Shown here piece by piece: positions 17,317-25,408 of a DNA stretch of 64,000 nt. The position numbers and the translations under genes are program-made. The DNA lies in assembly GCF_030681155.1 (NCBI RefSeq), contig NZ_JAUXXE010000019.1, positions 62,001 through 126,000 on the forward strand, written 5' to 3'. Each line of letters starts with the position of its first letter. Position 1 is the stretch's first letter. The notes beneath the pieces are model-generated. The model made no database searches and was not told the origin of the DNA. It worked only from the letters and a program-made list of their open reading frames with translations. The stretch is from Phenylobacterium sp. Its GTDB lineage: Bacteria; Pseudomonadota; Alphaproteobacteria; Caulobacterales; Caulobacteraceae.

Positions 17317-19544
17317 GCTCTCAGAAGCACCATTGCGAAGCTTGGAGCGGGGCTTTCCCAGCAGCGTTCCAGCTTCCAACCCGCCTGACCGGCGAGTTTC
17401 TCGAAACCTGCCACGGTGAACTTGTAGGAGTTCTCCGTATGGATGGTTTCGCCCGCGGTGAACGCGAAGCTGTGGCCCGCCACACCCACGATCTGGTCCT
17501 TGCAGCTGACCAGATGCATCTCGACGCGGCTCTCGACCGCGTTCCAGATCGCGCGATGCTCGAACGCAGCCAGATCGAAGTCTCCATCCAGTTCGCGATT
17601 GATCCTGCTCAGCAGGTTCAAATTGAACGCCGCGGTGACGCCCTGGGCGTCGTCATAGGCCGCGACCAAGGTCGCCTCGTCCTTCGCCAGATCCAGCCCA
17701 ACAAGGAAGCCGGCCCCCGGGCCTAGCAGGCGCTTGGCGCCAGCCAGGAAGGCCACCACTTCGTCTGGCTTGAAATTGCCGATGGTGGAGCCAGGGAAGA
17801 AGCCGACGCGCGGCAGCCCCTCCGTCTCGCTGGGCAAGGCCAGCGCCGTCGTGAAATCATCGACCAGCGGCGCCACACGCAAGCTCGGATAGTCGCGCGC
17901 GATGGATGCGGCCGCGGCGTCCAGAGCTGACTGACTGATGTCGATGGGCACGTAGACGCCAAGCTGCGGCGCGGCGTCGAGCAACAGCCGCGTCTTCGTG
18001 CTGGCGCCGCTGCCGAACTCGACCAAGGCGGCGTCCGTCGGGATCGCGGCCGCCATCTCCGGCGCCTGGTCCTTCAGGAGCGCAAGCTCAGTGCGGGTTG
18101 GATAGTACTCCGGCAGCTCGGTGATCTCTTCGAACAGCCGTGATCCCTCGGCGTCGTAGAAGTACTTCGCCGAAAGCTCCTTCTGAGGCCGCGAGAGGCC
18201 CGCCAGGACATCGTCCCTGAAGCTGTCGTTGGCCGGCGACGCCGACGCGCGTTCAGGCCCCGCGTCCCACGCCAATCGGAGCCCGGAGAACATCCAGCGC
18301 TGATGGGGGTAGAAAAAGTTGCGATAGCTCGCCCGCACGTGTCCATCCGGGGTCACACAGCAACCGCCGCGCAGCACCATCTGGCCGATCATGAACTTGC
18401 CGTTGTACTCACCCACCGCCCCGGCCGCCGGGTGGAAACCCGGATAGGGCGCGTAGGCGCTGCGGGTCCATTCCCAGACGTCGCCGAACATCTGGCGCAG
18501 GCCAGGACCAGGTGCTGCGGCGGCGGGCCCTAACTGGCCTTCGTCCAGAAGGTTGCCGGTCGTCGGCAGACCCACCGCGGCGTGTTCCCACTCGGCCTCG
18601 GTCGGCAGGCGCGCGCCCGCCCAGGTCGCATAGGCGTCCGCCTCATAGAAGCTGATGTGCGTCACCGGCGCATGCGGCGCGACCGCGCGGCGGCCCTGCA
18701 ACGTCATGGCCAGCCAGCCGCCAGGACCCTCTTCCCAGTAAAGCGGCGCGGTCCAACCTTCGGCCTGCACCCTAGCCCAACCTTCGGCGAGCCAAAGCTC
18801 GGGTCGGCTGTAGCCGCCGTCAGCCATGAACGAGAGCCATTCGCCGTTCGTCACCAGGCGATCGGCCAGGCGATAGGGCTCCAGGAACGTCTTGTGGCGC
18901 GGGCTCTCGTTGTCAAATGCGAAGCCGTCGCCGTTGTGTCCGATCTCGACCAACCCGCCATCGAATGCGACCTGAACGACCTTGCCGGGATCGCGCCCGA
19001 CGGGCAGCGCCGGGGCCGGCGCATAGGCGGGCTTCAGAGGCGATTGGGCGAAGAGGTGGAGGATATCCATCAGGATCAGTTCCTGATGCTGCTCCTCATG
19101 CGCCAGGCCAAGATCCAGCAACTCGGCGAAGCCTTCGCAGCCTCCGTCGAGCAGCACCGCCATCGCATCATCGACGTGGGCGCGATAGGCCAGCACCCGA
19201 TCCAGCGACGGCCGGGTCAGCAAGCCGCGCTCCGGTCGTGGCTGACGCGGTCCCAGCGCCTCGTAGTAGGAATTGAACAGATACGCGAAGGCCGGATCAA
19301 ACGGCGCGTAGCTGGATAGTCGTGGTCCGAGCAGGAAAGTCTCGAAGAACCAGGTCGTATGGGCCAGATGCCATTTCGCCGGACTCGCGTCAGGCATCGA
19401 TTGAGCCAGTTGGTCCTCGGCGGACAGATGGCGCGTTAACGCCAAGGTGCCCTGACGCACCCTGCGATAGCGGGTCACAGCCTCGCGCGCGCGGGCCGCT
19501 CTAAATGGGGCCGGGGCCAAGCCCTGCTCGTCATGTGACGCCAT
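17313..19544 (-). CDS. EgtB-EgtD fusion: ergothioneine sulfoxide synthase and histidine trimethyltransferase
   Basis: A single uninterrupted frame of 743 residues joins two ergothioneine enzymes. Residues 1 to about 425 are EgtB: the DinB-like iron ligands (WHLAHTTWFFE; H149 and H153 in LAHEEQHQEL) and an FGE-sulfatase domain (GDVWEWTRSAYAPYPGF, GGCCVTPDGH, FSGLRLAW). EgtB forms the C-S bond between hercynine and a thiol donor. After a short linker, residues from about 440 are EgtD (SAKYFYDAEGSRLFEEITEL, EFGSGASTKT), which trimethylates histidine to hercynine. I see no ATG, in or out of frame, near 18250 that would start EgtD alone. Fungal Egt1 has the reverse order. The ATG at 19544 was chosen; 19556 is an alternative. 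An EcfG-type promoter faces this gene at 19616-19640. Confidence 0.9.
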   Translation of the reverse strand: MASHDEQGLAPAPFRAARAREAVTRYRRVRQGTLALTRHLSAEDQLAQSMPDASPAKWHLAHTTWFFETFLLGPRLSSYAPFDPAFAYLFNSYYEALGPRQPRPERGLLTRPSLDRVLAYRAHVDDAMAVLLDGGCEGFAELLDLGLAHEEQHQELILMDILHLFAQSPLKPAYAPAPALPVGRDPGKVVQVAFDGGLVEIGHNGDGFAFDNESPRHKTFLEPYRLADRLVTNGEWLSFMADGGYSRPELWLAEGWARVQAEGWTAPLYWEEGPGGWLAMTLQGRRAVAPHAPVTHISFYEADAYATWAGARLPTEAEWEHAAVGLPTTGNLLDEGQLGPAAAAPGPGLRQMFGDVWEWTRSAYAPYPGFHPAAGAVGEYNGKFMIGQMVLRGGCCVTPDGHVRASYRNFFYPHQRWMFSGLRLAWDAGPERASASPANDSFRDDVLAGLSRPQKELSAKYFYDAEGSRLFEEITELPEYYPTRTELALLKDQAPEMAAAIPTDAALVEFGSGASTKTRLLLDAAPQLGVYVPIDISQSALDAAAASIARDYPSLRVAPLVDDFTTALALPSETEGLPRVGFFPGSTIGNFKPDEVVAFLAGAKRLLGPGAGFLVGLDLAKDEATLVAAYDDAQGVTAAFNLNLLSRINRELDGDFDLAAFEHRAIWNAVESRVEMHLVSCKDQIVGVAGHSFAFTAGETIHTENSYKFTVAGFEKLAGQAGWKLERCWESPAPSFAMVLLRA

Positions 19545-19615
19545 TCGCCGTTCCATTCGTTCATGAGATCGTGAGTGTCGTCGTCCGTGCCGCTGCCGCC
19601 GCCGGTCCCCCGCCA

Positions 19616-19640
19616 AACGCCGCAACCAAAACGCAGTTCC
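19616..19640 (-). promoter_or_regulatory. EcfG-type (general stress) promoter for egtBD
   Basis: Read on the minus strand the site is GGAAC (19640-19636), 16 bases, then CGTT (19619-19616). This exactly matches the alphaproteobacterial EcfG consensus GGAAC-N16/17-CGTT and lies 72 bp before the egtBD ATG. Confidence 0.75.
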
Positions 19641-19674
19641 GGAAATCTGGGGTGTCCGCGGCCGATCGCAAGCC

Positions 19675-19699
19675 GGAACGGTTGGATCAAGGACGCGTT
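19675..19699 (+). promoter_or_regulatory. EcfG-type (general stress) promoter for the ECF sigma gene
   Basis: GGAAC at 19675-19679, a 16-base spacer, and CGTT at 19696-19699 match the EcfG consensus exactly. The site ends 57 bp before the sigma-factor ATG, suggesting autoregulation or control by another EcfG paralogue. Confidence 0.78.
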
Positions 19700-19756
19700 G
19701 AGAAACTACCGAAACGCGAAATTCCCCTCCGAGGCGAGGCGCGGACCGAGGCCAGC

Positions 19757-20293
19757 ATGAGCGAAGACAGCGATTGGCGCAGCGAGGTCGTGGCGATGAT
19801 CCCGGCCCTGCGGGCTTTCGCCTGGTCCTTGTGCCACAACGGATCGGACGCCGATGACTTGGTGCAGGACACTCTCATCAAGGCCTGGACCAACCGCGAC
19901 AAGTTTGAAGTCGGTACCAATCTTCGAGCTTGGCTGTTCACCATTCTGCGCAACACCTACTACACCCAGGTGATCCGCCGCAGACGTGAAGTTCGCGACG
20001 AGACCGGCGAGTACGCCAACAATCTGAGTTCGCCGCCCACCCAGGACTGGAGCGTCGCCATGCGCGCGCTGCAAGCCGGCTTGGCCCGACTGCCCGACGA
20101 ACATCGCGAGGCCCTGATTTTGGTCGGCGCCGCGGGTCTTTCCTATGAGGAAGCGGCCGAGATCTGCGGCTGCGCGCTGGGCACCATCAAGAGCCGGGTG
20201 AACCGGGCGCGAGCCCGGCTGCTCAAGATCATGGACGCCGACGAAGCCTCCGACGTAATGGCCCTCGATCTTCCAGAGGCCAGCCGGGCCTAG
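19757..20293 (+). CDS. ECF sigma factor, EcfG (ECF15)-like
   Basis: This 178-residue protein has ECF sigma regions 2 and 4 only. Region 2 includes ADDLVQDTLIKAW and NLRAWLFTILRNTYY. Region 4 includes LPDEHREALILVGAAGLSYE and CGCALGTIKSRVNRARARL, wording typical of the alphaproteobacterial EcfG general-stress sigma group (SigT/SigU type). The ATG at 19757 starts directly before region 2; the open frame to 19505 runs into the divergent promoter region. No nepR or phyR gene is adjacent, so this is more likely a secondary EcfG paralogue than the core sigma. Its own promoter is EcfG-like. Confidence 0.85.
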   Translation: MSEDSDWRSEVVAMIPALRAFAWSLCHNGSDADDLVQDTLIKAWTNRDKFEVGTNLRAWLFTILRNTYYTQVIRRRREVRDETGEYANNLSSPPTQDWSVAMRALQAGLARLPDEHREALILVGAAGLSYEEAAEICGCALGTIKSRVNRARARLLKIMDADEASDVMALDLPEASRA

Positions 20294-20364
20294 GCCGGAA
20301 GCGCTCTAGCCGCCCCCTCCTCCACCGCTACTATGCGGCGACTCAATTTCCGACCGGATAGTCC

Positions 20365-21636
20365 ATGCCCCGCACCCTTCCCGCCGTCGTCGCCCTTGGC
20401 GCGCTCCTCGCTTCGCCGGCCCTGGCTGCGCCAACCCATGACGTCGGCAAGATCGTCGCCAGCCCGGCCTTCAAGACCGCGGTGGCGACCCTGGATCGGG
20501 AGCATGACCGCACGGTCGCCGACATCATCACCCTGACGGAAATCCCCGCCCCGCCGTTCAAGGAAGAAGCGCGCGGCAAGGCCTATAGGGCGATGCTTGA
20601 AGCGCACGGCCTGACCAATATCGAGATCGACTCCGAGGGCAATGTCATGGCCCTGCGCAAGGGATCAAAGCCTGGTCCCGTGGTGGTGGTCTCGGCTCAC
20701 CTGGACACGGTGTTCCCTGAAGGAACGGACGTGAAGGTGCGCCGCGAGGGAACGAAGCTCTACGCGCCGGGCATCGCCGACGACAGCCGGGCCCTGGCCG
20801 TCCTGCTGGCCTGGGCTCGCGCGCTGGACGCGGCCAAGATCCGCACCGAGAGCGACATCCTGTTCGTGGGCACGGTCGGCGAGGAAGGAGCCGGCGACCT
20901 GCGCGGCGTCCGGCACTTCTTCAACGAGGGCAAATACAAGGACCGCACCAAGGCGTTCTTCTCAGTAGACGGCATCGATCCCAGCCAGATCACCCACATC
21001 GGCGTCGGGTCCAAGCGCTACCGCGCCACCTTCAAGGGGCCCGGCGGCCACAGCTATGGCGCGTTCGGCATCGTCAACCCGATGGCGGCCATGGGCAAGG
21101 CCGTCGCCGACCTCTACACCATCGAGGCGCCGACCAACCCCAAGGTCACCTATTCGGCCTCGATCACCGGCGGCGGGACCTCGGTGAACGCCATCCCCGA
21201 CAAGGTGTTCACCGACTTCGACATGCGCTCAGCCGACGCCGGCGAACTGGCCAAGCTGGAGACCCGCTTCAAGGCGATCATGGACGAAGCGGTGGTTCAT
21301 GAGAACAAGGCCCGCTCGACGCGCTTTGGCGCTGTCAGCGTCCAACTGACCTCCATCGGCGACCGCCCGGCCGGCCAGACGCCGGCGACGGCGCCGCTGG
21401 TCGCCAACACCGCCGCGGCGGTCACGGCCCTCGGCTTCACGCCCAGCTTCAACGCCTCGTCCACCGACGCCAATGCGCCGATGTCCAAAGGCATTCCGGC
21501 CATCACTATCGGTTCAGGCGGAACCGGCGGGCGGGCGCACTCGCTCGAGGAGTGGATCGACGTCGAGAAAGGCGCGAGCGTGCGCGGGATGAGCGTCGGG
21601 CTAGCCGCAGTCCTCTCGGCGGCCGGCGTCGACTAG
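20365..21636 (+). CDS. M20-family secreted peptidase
   Basis: This 423-residue M20/M25 metallopeptidase has a signal peptide (MPRTLPAVVALGALLASPAL-AA). The catalytic zinc residues lie in SAHLDTVFPEGT, GIADDSRALA and GTVGEEGAGDLRG, and the dimerisation domain includes GPGGHSYGAFG. The C-terminal histidine lies in GGRAHSLEEW. It should act in the periplasm on peptides or acylated amino acids. It follows the ECF sigma gene by 71 bp and could be read through from it. Its end overlaps the convergent gene at 21633. Confidence 0.88.
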   Translation: MPRTLPAVVALGALLASPALAAPTHDVGKIVASPAFKTAVATLDREHDRTVADIITLTEIPAPPFKEEARGKAYRAMLEAHGLTNIEIDSEGNVMALRKGSKPGPVVVVSAHLDTVFPEGTDVKVRREGTKLYAPGIADDSRALAVLLAWARALDAAKIRTESDILFVGTVGEEGAGDLRGVRHFFNEGKYKDRTKAFFSVDGIDPSQITHIGVGSKRYRATFKGPGGHSYGAFGIVNPMAAMGKAVADLYTIEAPTNPKVTYSASITGGGTSVNAIPDKVFTDFDMRSADAGELAKLETRFKAIMDEAVVHENKARSTRFGAVSVQLTSIGDRPAGQTPATAPLVANTAAAVTALGFTPSFNASSTDANAPMSKGIPAITIGSGGTGGRAHSLEEWIDVEKGASVRGMSVGLAAVLSAAGVD

Positions 21637-22256
21637 CGCCCAAGCATCGCCAGCACGCCCTTGAACCAGGTCGTGATGCTCTCCCAAAGCCCCGCCAGCC
21701 AGGACTTGGGCGTCGGGGGCGGTTCGGGAACGAACCAACTCGGGGCGGCCGGCGGCGAGCAGTTCATGCGCATGCCGACCCCTTTGAGATAGCCGCGCCG
21801 GACGGAGCCCGCCTTCACCGCCGCCTCGACCTGCTTGCGATGGTGGTCGGCGCCGGTGAGCTTGCGCACCCAGCCGCGAAACGGCAGCACGTCCTGGCTT
21901 TCGCCGCGCACTCCGGCGACCGCCGCGGCCTTCGCCTGGGCGGCGACCTTCTGGGTGCGCGTGCGGTTGTCCGGCGGCGGCGCCTCGTCCAGGTCGGGGC
22001 CGAGAGCCGCGTCGAGTTTCCCGATCTCGGCGGCTATGGCCTCGCACCGCGGCAGATCCTTCACGTCATAGGGATCGGCGACCGCCCTCAACAACACGTC
22101 CGGAATATCGGCCTGCTTGATGTTCAGGTCTTCGAGCGGCGCCGTCACCGCCCCGCGAAACCCTTCGTCACGCTGGGTCGTGCCGCGATCGGCGGCGCTC
22201 GCCGAACCGGCGAGCAGGAGGAACAGCGGCGGGAGAAGAAACTGGATCTGACGCAT
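21633..22256 (-). CDS. Hypothetical secreted protein (207 residues)
   Basis: I do not recognise a named domain. The ATG at 22256 gives a signal peptide ending LLLAGSASA-AD. The mature part contains an acidic region with IPDVLLRAVADPYDVKDLPR, a pair of cysteines (about residues 70 and 167), and a proline-rich stretch before a tryptophan-rich amphipathic C-terminus (SWLAGLWESITTWFKGVLAM). That tail could contact a membrane. The open frame extends to 22394 but without signal sequence logic. It converges on the M20 peptidase gene with a 4-bp overlap. Confidence 0.75.
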   Translation of the reverse strand: MRQIQFLLPPLFLLLAGSASAADRGTTQRDEGFRGAVTAPLEDLNIKQADIPDVLLRAVADPYDVKDLPRCEAIAAEIGKLDAALGPDLDEAPPPDNRTRTQKVAAQAKAAAVAGVRGESQDVLPFRGWVRKLTGADHHRKQVEAAVKAGSVRRGYLKGVGMRMNCSPPAAPSWFVPEPPPTPKSWLAGLWESITTWFKGVLAMLGR

Positions 22257-22320
22257 CGGCGGCAATCTACCCTCGGCGGCGCGGCTTGGCCTGCGGCTTA
22301 TTGCTCTGAGAAGGCGCAGC

Positions 22321-22345
22321 GGAACGGCCGCCCGGCCGCTTCGTT
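22321..22345 (+). promoter_or_regulatory. EcfG-type (general stress) promoter upstream of the 22374 gene
   Basis: GGAAC at 22321-22325, 16 bases, and CGTT at 22342-22345 match the EcfG consensus. The site ends 28 bp before the ATG at 22374, leaving a very short leader. Confidence 0.7.
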
Positions 22346-22373
22346 TCCCAAGGGAGCGAATGGAGATCACGCC

Positions 22374-23129
22374 ATGGCCAACCGCGACCATCACCCAGCA
22401 GATCCGCGCAGCGAAAGTCGCTGGCGCGAAGCCGAACGCCGCGAGGAGCGGCGCGCCGATGATCGGCGCAGCTTCGGCGAGGAAGGTCGCTTTTCATCCG
22501 ATCAGGCCCGCTACTACGGCGCCGAGCCGCGATCCTACGGCCCCTACGCCACCCACCACGTGCACGCCGAGCGTCCGCCCTGGCGACGCGCCCGGTTCGA
22601 TCCGGCTGGTCCGGAGCCCGGCCCCAACCTGCCGCCGGACTACGAAGACGCCCTCACGCGGGGCTATTACAGCCTTGAGGGACCGCATGGCGGGCAGGAA
22701 TACGGCATTGAGGCGCATGGCTACCGCGAATCCCTGCCGCGCCAGCACAAGCATCGACCGCGCCACCAGCGCGCCCCGTCCGGTTACGAGGACGCCCCCT
22801 ATGGCGATCAGCCGTTGGATCGGCGGGACCTCGGGGTCCGTGAATTCGGACCGCCGGCCGACTATGCATACCATCCCCACGCCGACGCCGAATTCGATCC
22901 CGACTATCTAGCCTGGCGCGACGAGCAACTGCGCAGCCATGACCAGGACTACGCCGCCTGGCGGGCCGAGCAGCACCGGAAATATGACGCGGAGTATCGC
23001 GTCTTCCGCGGCGCGCGACAGGACGAGTTCGGACGGAGCTTCACTGATTGGCGGATCCAGCGCGACGCTCAGGACCCGTTGAGCGCGCCGGCAAGCGAAG
23101 GCGAGCCGCCGCCCGAAGACAAGGTCTAG
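22374..23129 (+). CDS. Hydrophilic hypothetical protein, probable stress-regulon member
   Basis: This 251-residue protein is extremely polar, rich in Arg, Asp, Glu, Tyr and Pro, with no signal peptide or membrane segment. The N-terminal third is Arg/Glu-rich (RWREAERREERRADDRRSFG). The C-terminal third repeats an aromatic unit: FDPDYLAWRDEQLRSHDQDY, DYAAWRAEQHRKYDAEYRVF, EFGRSFTDWRIQ. It looks intrinsically disordered with a short repeated helix. A consensus EcfG promoter sits immediately upstream. The 4-bp overlap with the convergent hydrolase gene is typical of this genome. No biochemical function can be assigned. Confidence 0.75.
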   Translation: MANRDHHPADPRSESRWREAERREERRADDRRSFGEEGRFSSDQARYYGAEPRSYGPYATHHVHAERPPWRRARFDPAGPEPGPNLPPDYEDALTRGYYSLEGPHGGQEYGIEAHGYRESLPRQHKHRPRHQRAPSGYEDAPYGDQPLDRRDLGVREFGPPADYAYHPHADAEFDPDYLAWRDEQLRSHDQDYAAWRAEQHRKYDAEYRVFRGARQDEFGRSFTDWRIQRDAQDPLSAPASEGEPPPEDKV

Positions 23130-23989
23130 GCGGCCACCCTCTTCAACCAGGCCAGCAGGTCGGCGACGACTTCGGCTCGATTGGTCTCGTTGAGCATCTC
23201 GTGACGGCCGCCCGGATAGATCTTGACCTCAAGGTCCTCGATACCCGCCGCGACGTAGCGATCGACCAGTGGCTTGAGCAGCGTCAGGTCCTGGTTGATC
23301 GGATCCTTGTCGCCAACGAACACGTAGATCGGCAGGGCCTTCGGTATTTTCGCGATCTCGGCGCCGTCCTTCAGCCGCGCCGCTACCCGCGCGAAGCTCG
23401 CGGCGTTGTCAGTATGGCGGGAGAAGCCGCAGAGCGGGTCGGCGATGTAGGCGTCCACCTCCGCCTCGTCCCGAGACAGCCAGTCATAGGGGGTGCGCGG
23501 CTTGGCCTCGCCTACGCCGATTTCGTCCAATCGTTTAGCCGGGCCGCTTCTGTCTCCGAACGCAGCCGTGCCCGACAGGACCAGGCCATCGATCTCGTCG
23601 CCATGATCGAACACGTAGGCCTGGGCGAAAAAGGATCCGAGGCTATGCCCGAGCAAGACGAGAGGGAGGCCCGGCTGCTCCGCACGGGCGATCGCATTAA
23701 GCTGAGCGATATCCTCGACCACCCGCTCGGCGCCGGTCTCACCGAAGTCGCCCAGCGACTCCTTGCTGGCTGCGGTGTAGCCATGTCCGCGGTGATCTTC
23801 GGCGTACAGGATGAAGCCGTCGGCCATGATCGGGGCCAGCGCAGCCGGGTATCGCCCCGCATGCTCGCCCATCCCGTGGGCTATCTGCAGAATAGCCTTG
23901 GGCTCCACGCCGGTCGCCGCCCAGCGATAGGCCGCGATGGACGCCCCGTCCGCCGCCTCGAAGCGGAACTTCCGCTCGTCGATGTCCAT
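23126..23989 (-). CDS. Alpha/beta hydrolase, monoacylglycerol lipase-like
   Basis: The 287-residue alpha/beta hydrolase has the lipase entry HGMGEHAGRY (oxyanion region), LYAEDHRGHG, the nucleophile elbow VLLGHSLGSFFA, and the late Asp and His in FVGDKDPIN and YPGGRHEMLNE. This is the serine-aminopeptidase S33/monoglyceride-lipase pattern. The ATG at 23989 is preceded by GGGAGG at good spacing; an open extension to 24049 is less likely. It lies 104 bp downstream of tRNA-Ser on the same strand. The natural ester is unknown. Confidence 0.88.
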   Translation of the reverse strand: MDIDERKFRFEAADGASIAAYRWAATGVEPKAILQIAHGMGEHAGRYPAALAPIMADGFILYAEDHRGHGYTAASKESLGDFGETGAERVVEDIAQLNAIARAEQPGLPLVLLGHSLGSFFAQAYVFDHGDEIDGLVLSGTAAFGDRSGPAKRLDEIGVGEAKPRTPYDWLSRDEAEVDAYIADPLCGFSRHTDNAASFARVAARLKDGAEIAKIPKALPIYVFVGDKDPINQDLTLLKPLVDRYVAAGIEDLEVKIYPGGRHEMLNETNRAEVVADLLAWLKRVAA

Positions 23990-24093
23990 GATGCCTCCCA
24001 TGCTTTGCATCGCATGATCCCGACATTGCCGGACCAAGTCGACAAGCATCCGCGATCCCCGGCCCGGAGAAGGTTGCTCAGAAAGGGAGAAAT

Positions 24094-24183
24094 TGGCGGT
24101 GACGCAGGGATTCGAACCCTGGATACGCTTTCACGTATGACGATTTAGCAAACCGTTGCCTTCAGCCACTCGGCCACGTCACC
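24094..24183 (-). tRNA. tRNA-Ser (anticodon GCT)
   Basis: The minus strand folds as a 90-nt class II tRNA. The acceptor GGTGACG pairs with CGTCACC, the D arm is GCCGAGTGGCTGAAGGC, the anticodon loop is TTGCTAA (anticodon GCT at 24149-24147), and a variable arm ATACGTGAAAGCGTAT is present. The T arm is CAGGGTTCGAATCCCTG. CCA is encoded at 24096-24094. It reads AGC/AGU serine codons. Confidence 0.97.
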
Positions 24184-24337
24184 AGTGTTTTTACGGGTTG
24201 TCTCCCGTCCGGTAAGGCCCTCCGCAGTCTTTCGACAGCGAGCGGTCCAAATCGGGTCGCACCTCATAGCCGAAACTATATGCCCGGAGCAACGGGGCGA
24301 GAGCGATTAACCCACAGAACCTGTGGCCAGGCACAAA

Positions 24338-24366
24338 AACGCCGCCCGTCTTGCGAAGGGCGGCGC
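24338..24366 (-). terminator. Rho-independent terminator of the PEPxxWA-CTERM gene
   Basis: On the minus strand an inverted repeat (cgccgccc / gggcggcg) with a 10-base loop is followed by five T residues. It lies 23 bp after the stop of the 24389 gene. Confidence 0.8.
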
Positions 24367-24388
24367 GTTCGTTTTCACCTTTTGGGTC

Positions 24389-25042
24389 TTAGGCGACCGC
24401 GAGCGCTTGCTTGCGGCGCGCGCTGCGAACCATCGAGCCCGCGCTGCCGAAGCCGATGATCATCATCGCCCATGTCGCCGGTTCCGGAACCGCCGAGATG
24501 GTGATGTTGTCGACGTAGCCGCCGAGCGAATCATTCGTCCCGACCGCCGAGAAGCTCAGGATGTCGCCGGAGTTCACCGAGAAATTGGCGCCGTAGGTCT
24601 GCCATTGCGTCTGCTGCAACGGGCCGCCAGTCACGGTGAGCGGCGGGTTCAACAGTTGGCCGTTCAGCAGGATGGAGATGCCGTTGCTATCAGCCGACAC
24701 GTTGGGGCGCGGCGAGTACAGGAAGCTAAGGTCTACGCGGCCGGTGTAGCTGAACGTGTAGTACATCGAGCTGTTGGCGGTGCTGTCGAGCTCGACGAAC
24801 TTCAGCCCACCGTTCGCGGCCGGAGCGCCGGCGACATTGTTCTGAACTTCGATCCCGGCCACGCCTGAACCGTAACCGTCACCCTTGGTCCAGCCATCCG
24901 CCGTATTGACGATCACATAGCTGTTGGAGCCGACGGCGATGTCTTCGAAGGTCGACTCGAGCAGGACAGTGGCGGCCGAGGCGGTACCGGCCGTCAGCAG
25001 CAGAGCCGCCGCAGCAGCGCCCGCCAAAACTAGATTACGCAT
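24389..25042 (-). CDS. PEPxxWA-CTERM sorting-domain protein
   Basis: The 217-residue exported protein has a signal peptide (LVLAGAAAAALLLTAGTASA) and a beta-rich middle region rich in Asn, Ser, Thr and Gly that resembles extracellular lectin-like or choice-of-anchor domains. It ends in VPEPATWAMMIIGFG, a hydrophobic helix and basic residues (RSARRK), the PEPxxWA-CTERM tripartite signal. Such signals are recognised by exosortase-type enzymes and are associated with exopolysaccharide-producing bacteria. No exosortase is in the window; exopolysaccharide genes begin 2 kb away. Confidence 0.87.
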   Translation of the reverse strand: MRNLVLAGAAAAALLLTAGTASAATVLLESTFEDIAVGSNSYVIVNTADGWTKGDGYGSGVAGIEVQNNVAGAPAANGGLKFVELDSTANSSMYYTFSYTGRVDLSFLYSPRPNVSADSNGISILLNGQLLNPPLTVTGGPLQQTQWQTYGANFSVNSGDILSFSAVGTNDSLGGYVDNITISAVPEPATWAMMIIGFGSAGSMVRSARRKQALAVA

Positions 25043-25363
25043 GAAAACCCCACGATGATGGAAGATCGGCGCTATTCCAACGCCGTTACGCCAACTGCGC
25101 TGCTAGTTAACACCCCGTCAACCATGCAACCGCGTCTCGCCAAGCTTTTCAGATACGAATTGCAACGCAGGCCGCTTTTTTCGCGCGCAGGGGGAATTGC
25201 TGAGATTTCGCCCCGGATTCGTGGGTCCCGCACGCAGCTATCTAACCGCAAGTCGAAGATCGACGCTGGGCACAAGTCTTGCTGGTCAGATCATTGCGAG
25301 ACACTCGCGCACCAAAACGAGCCCATCGTCTCGTGCGCGCAGCCGGCCCAACAGGCGCCGGCG
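25043..25363. other. Noncoding interval with no supported gene
   Basis: This 321-bp interval between the PEPxxWA-CTERM gene start and the hairpin at 25364 has lower GC than its surroundings. It should hold the minus-strand promoter of the 24389 gene. Open frames crossing it have no coding character, and I see no convincing promoter consensus or repeat. Confidence 0.5.
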
Positions 25364-25399
25364 AAAAGCGAGGGGGCGCTCAGCGGGCGCTCCCTCGCT
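25364..25399 (-). terminator. Hairpin downstream of the small gene at 25409
   Basis: An 8-bp outer stem (AGCGAGGG / CCCTCGCT) encloses a GC-rich loop. On the minus strand it is followed by TTTT, consistent with termination after the 25409 gene. Confidence 0.6.
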
Positions 25400-25408
25400 G
25401 ACTCTCAT

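Noticed and set aside
18200-18300. Possible separate start for egtD inside the fusion
   Set aside because: No ATG or ribosome-binding site was seen near the junction; the only in-frame alternative is a TTG inside the conserved EgtB ending.
22323-22346. Possible minus-strand EcfG promoter overlapping the 22321 site
   Set aside because: On the minus strand the -35 would read GAAAC with an extra A, not GGAAC, so it does not match the consensus.
24310-24325. Small palindrome CCACAG-AAC-CTGTGG downstream of the PEPxxWA-CTERM gene
   Set aside because: Short, in a noncoding tail beyond a terminator, with no gene start near enough to suggest an operator.
24323-24868. Plus-strand frame opposite the PEPxxWA-CTERM gene
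   Set aside because: Shadow of a gene with a signal peptide and sorting motif; it also crosses that gene's terminator.
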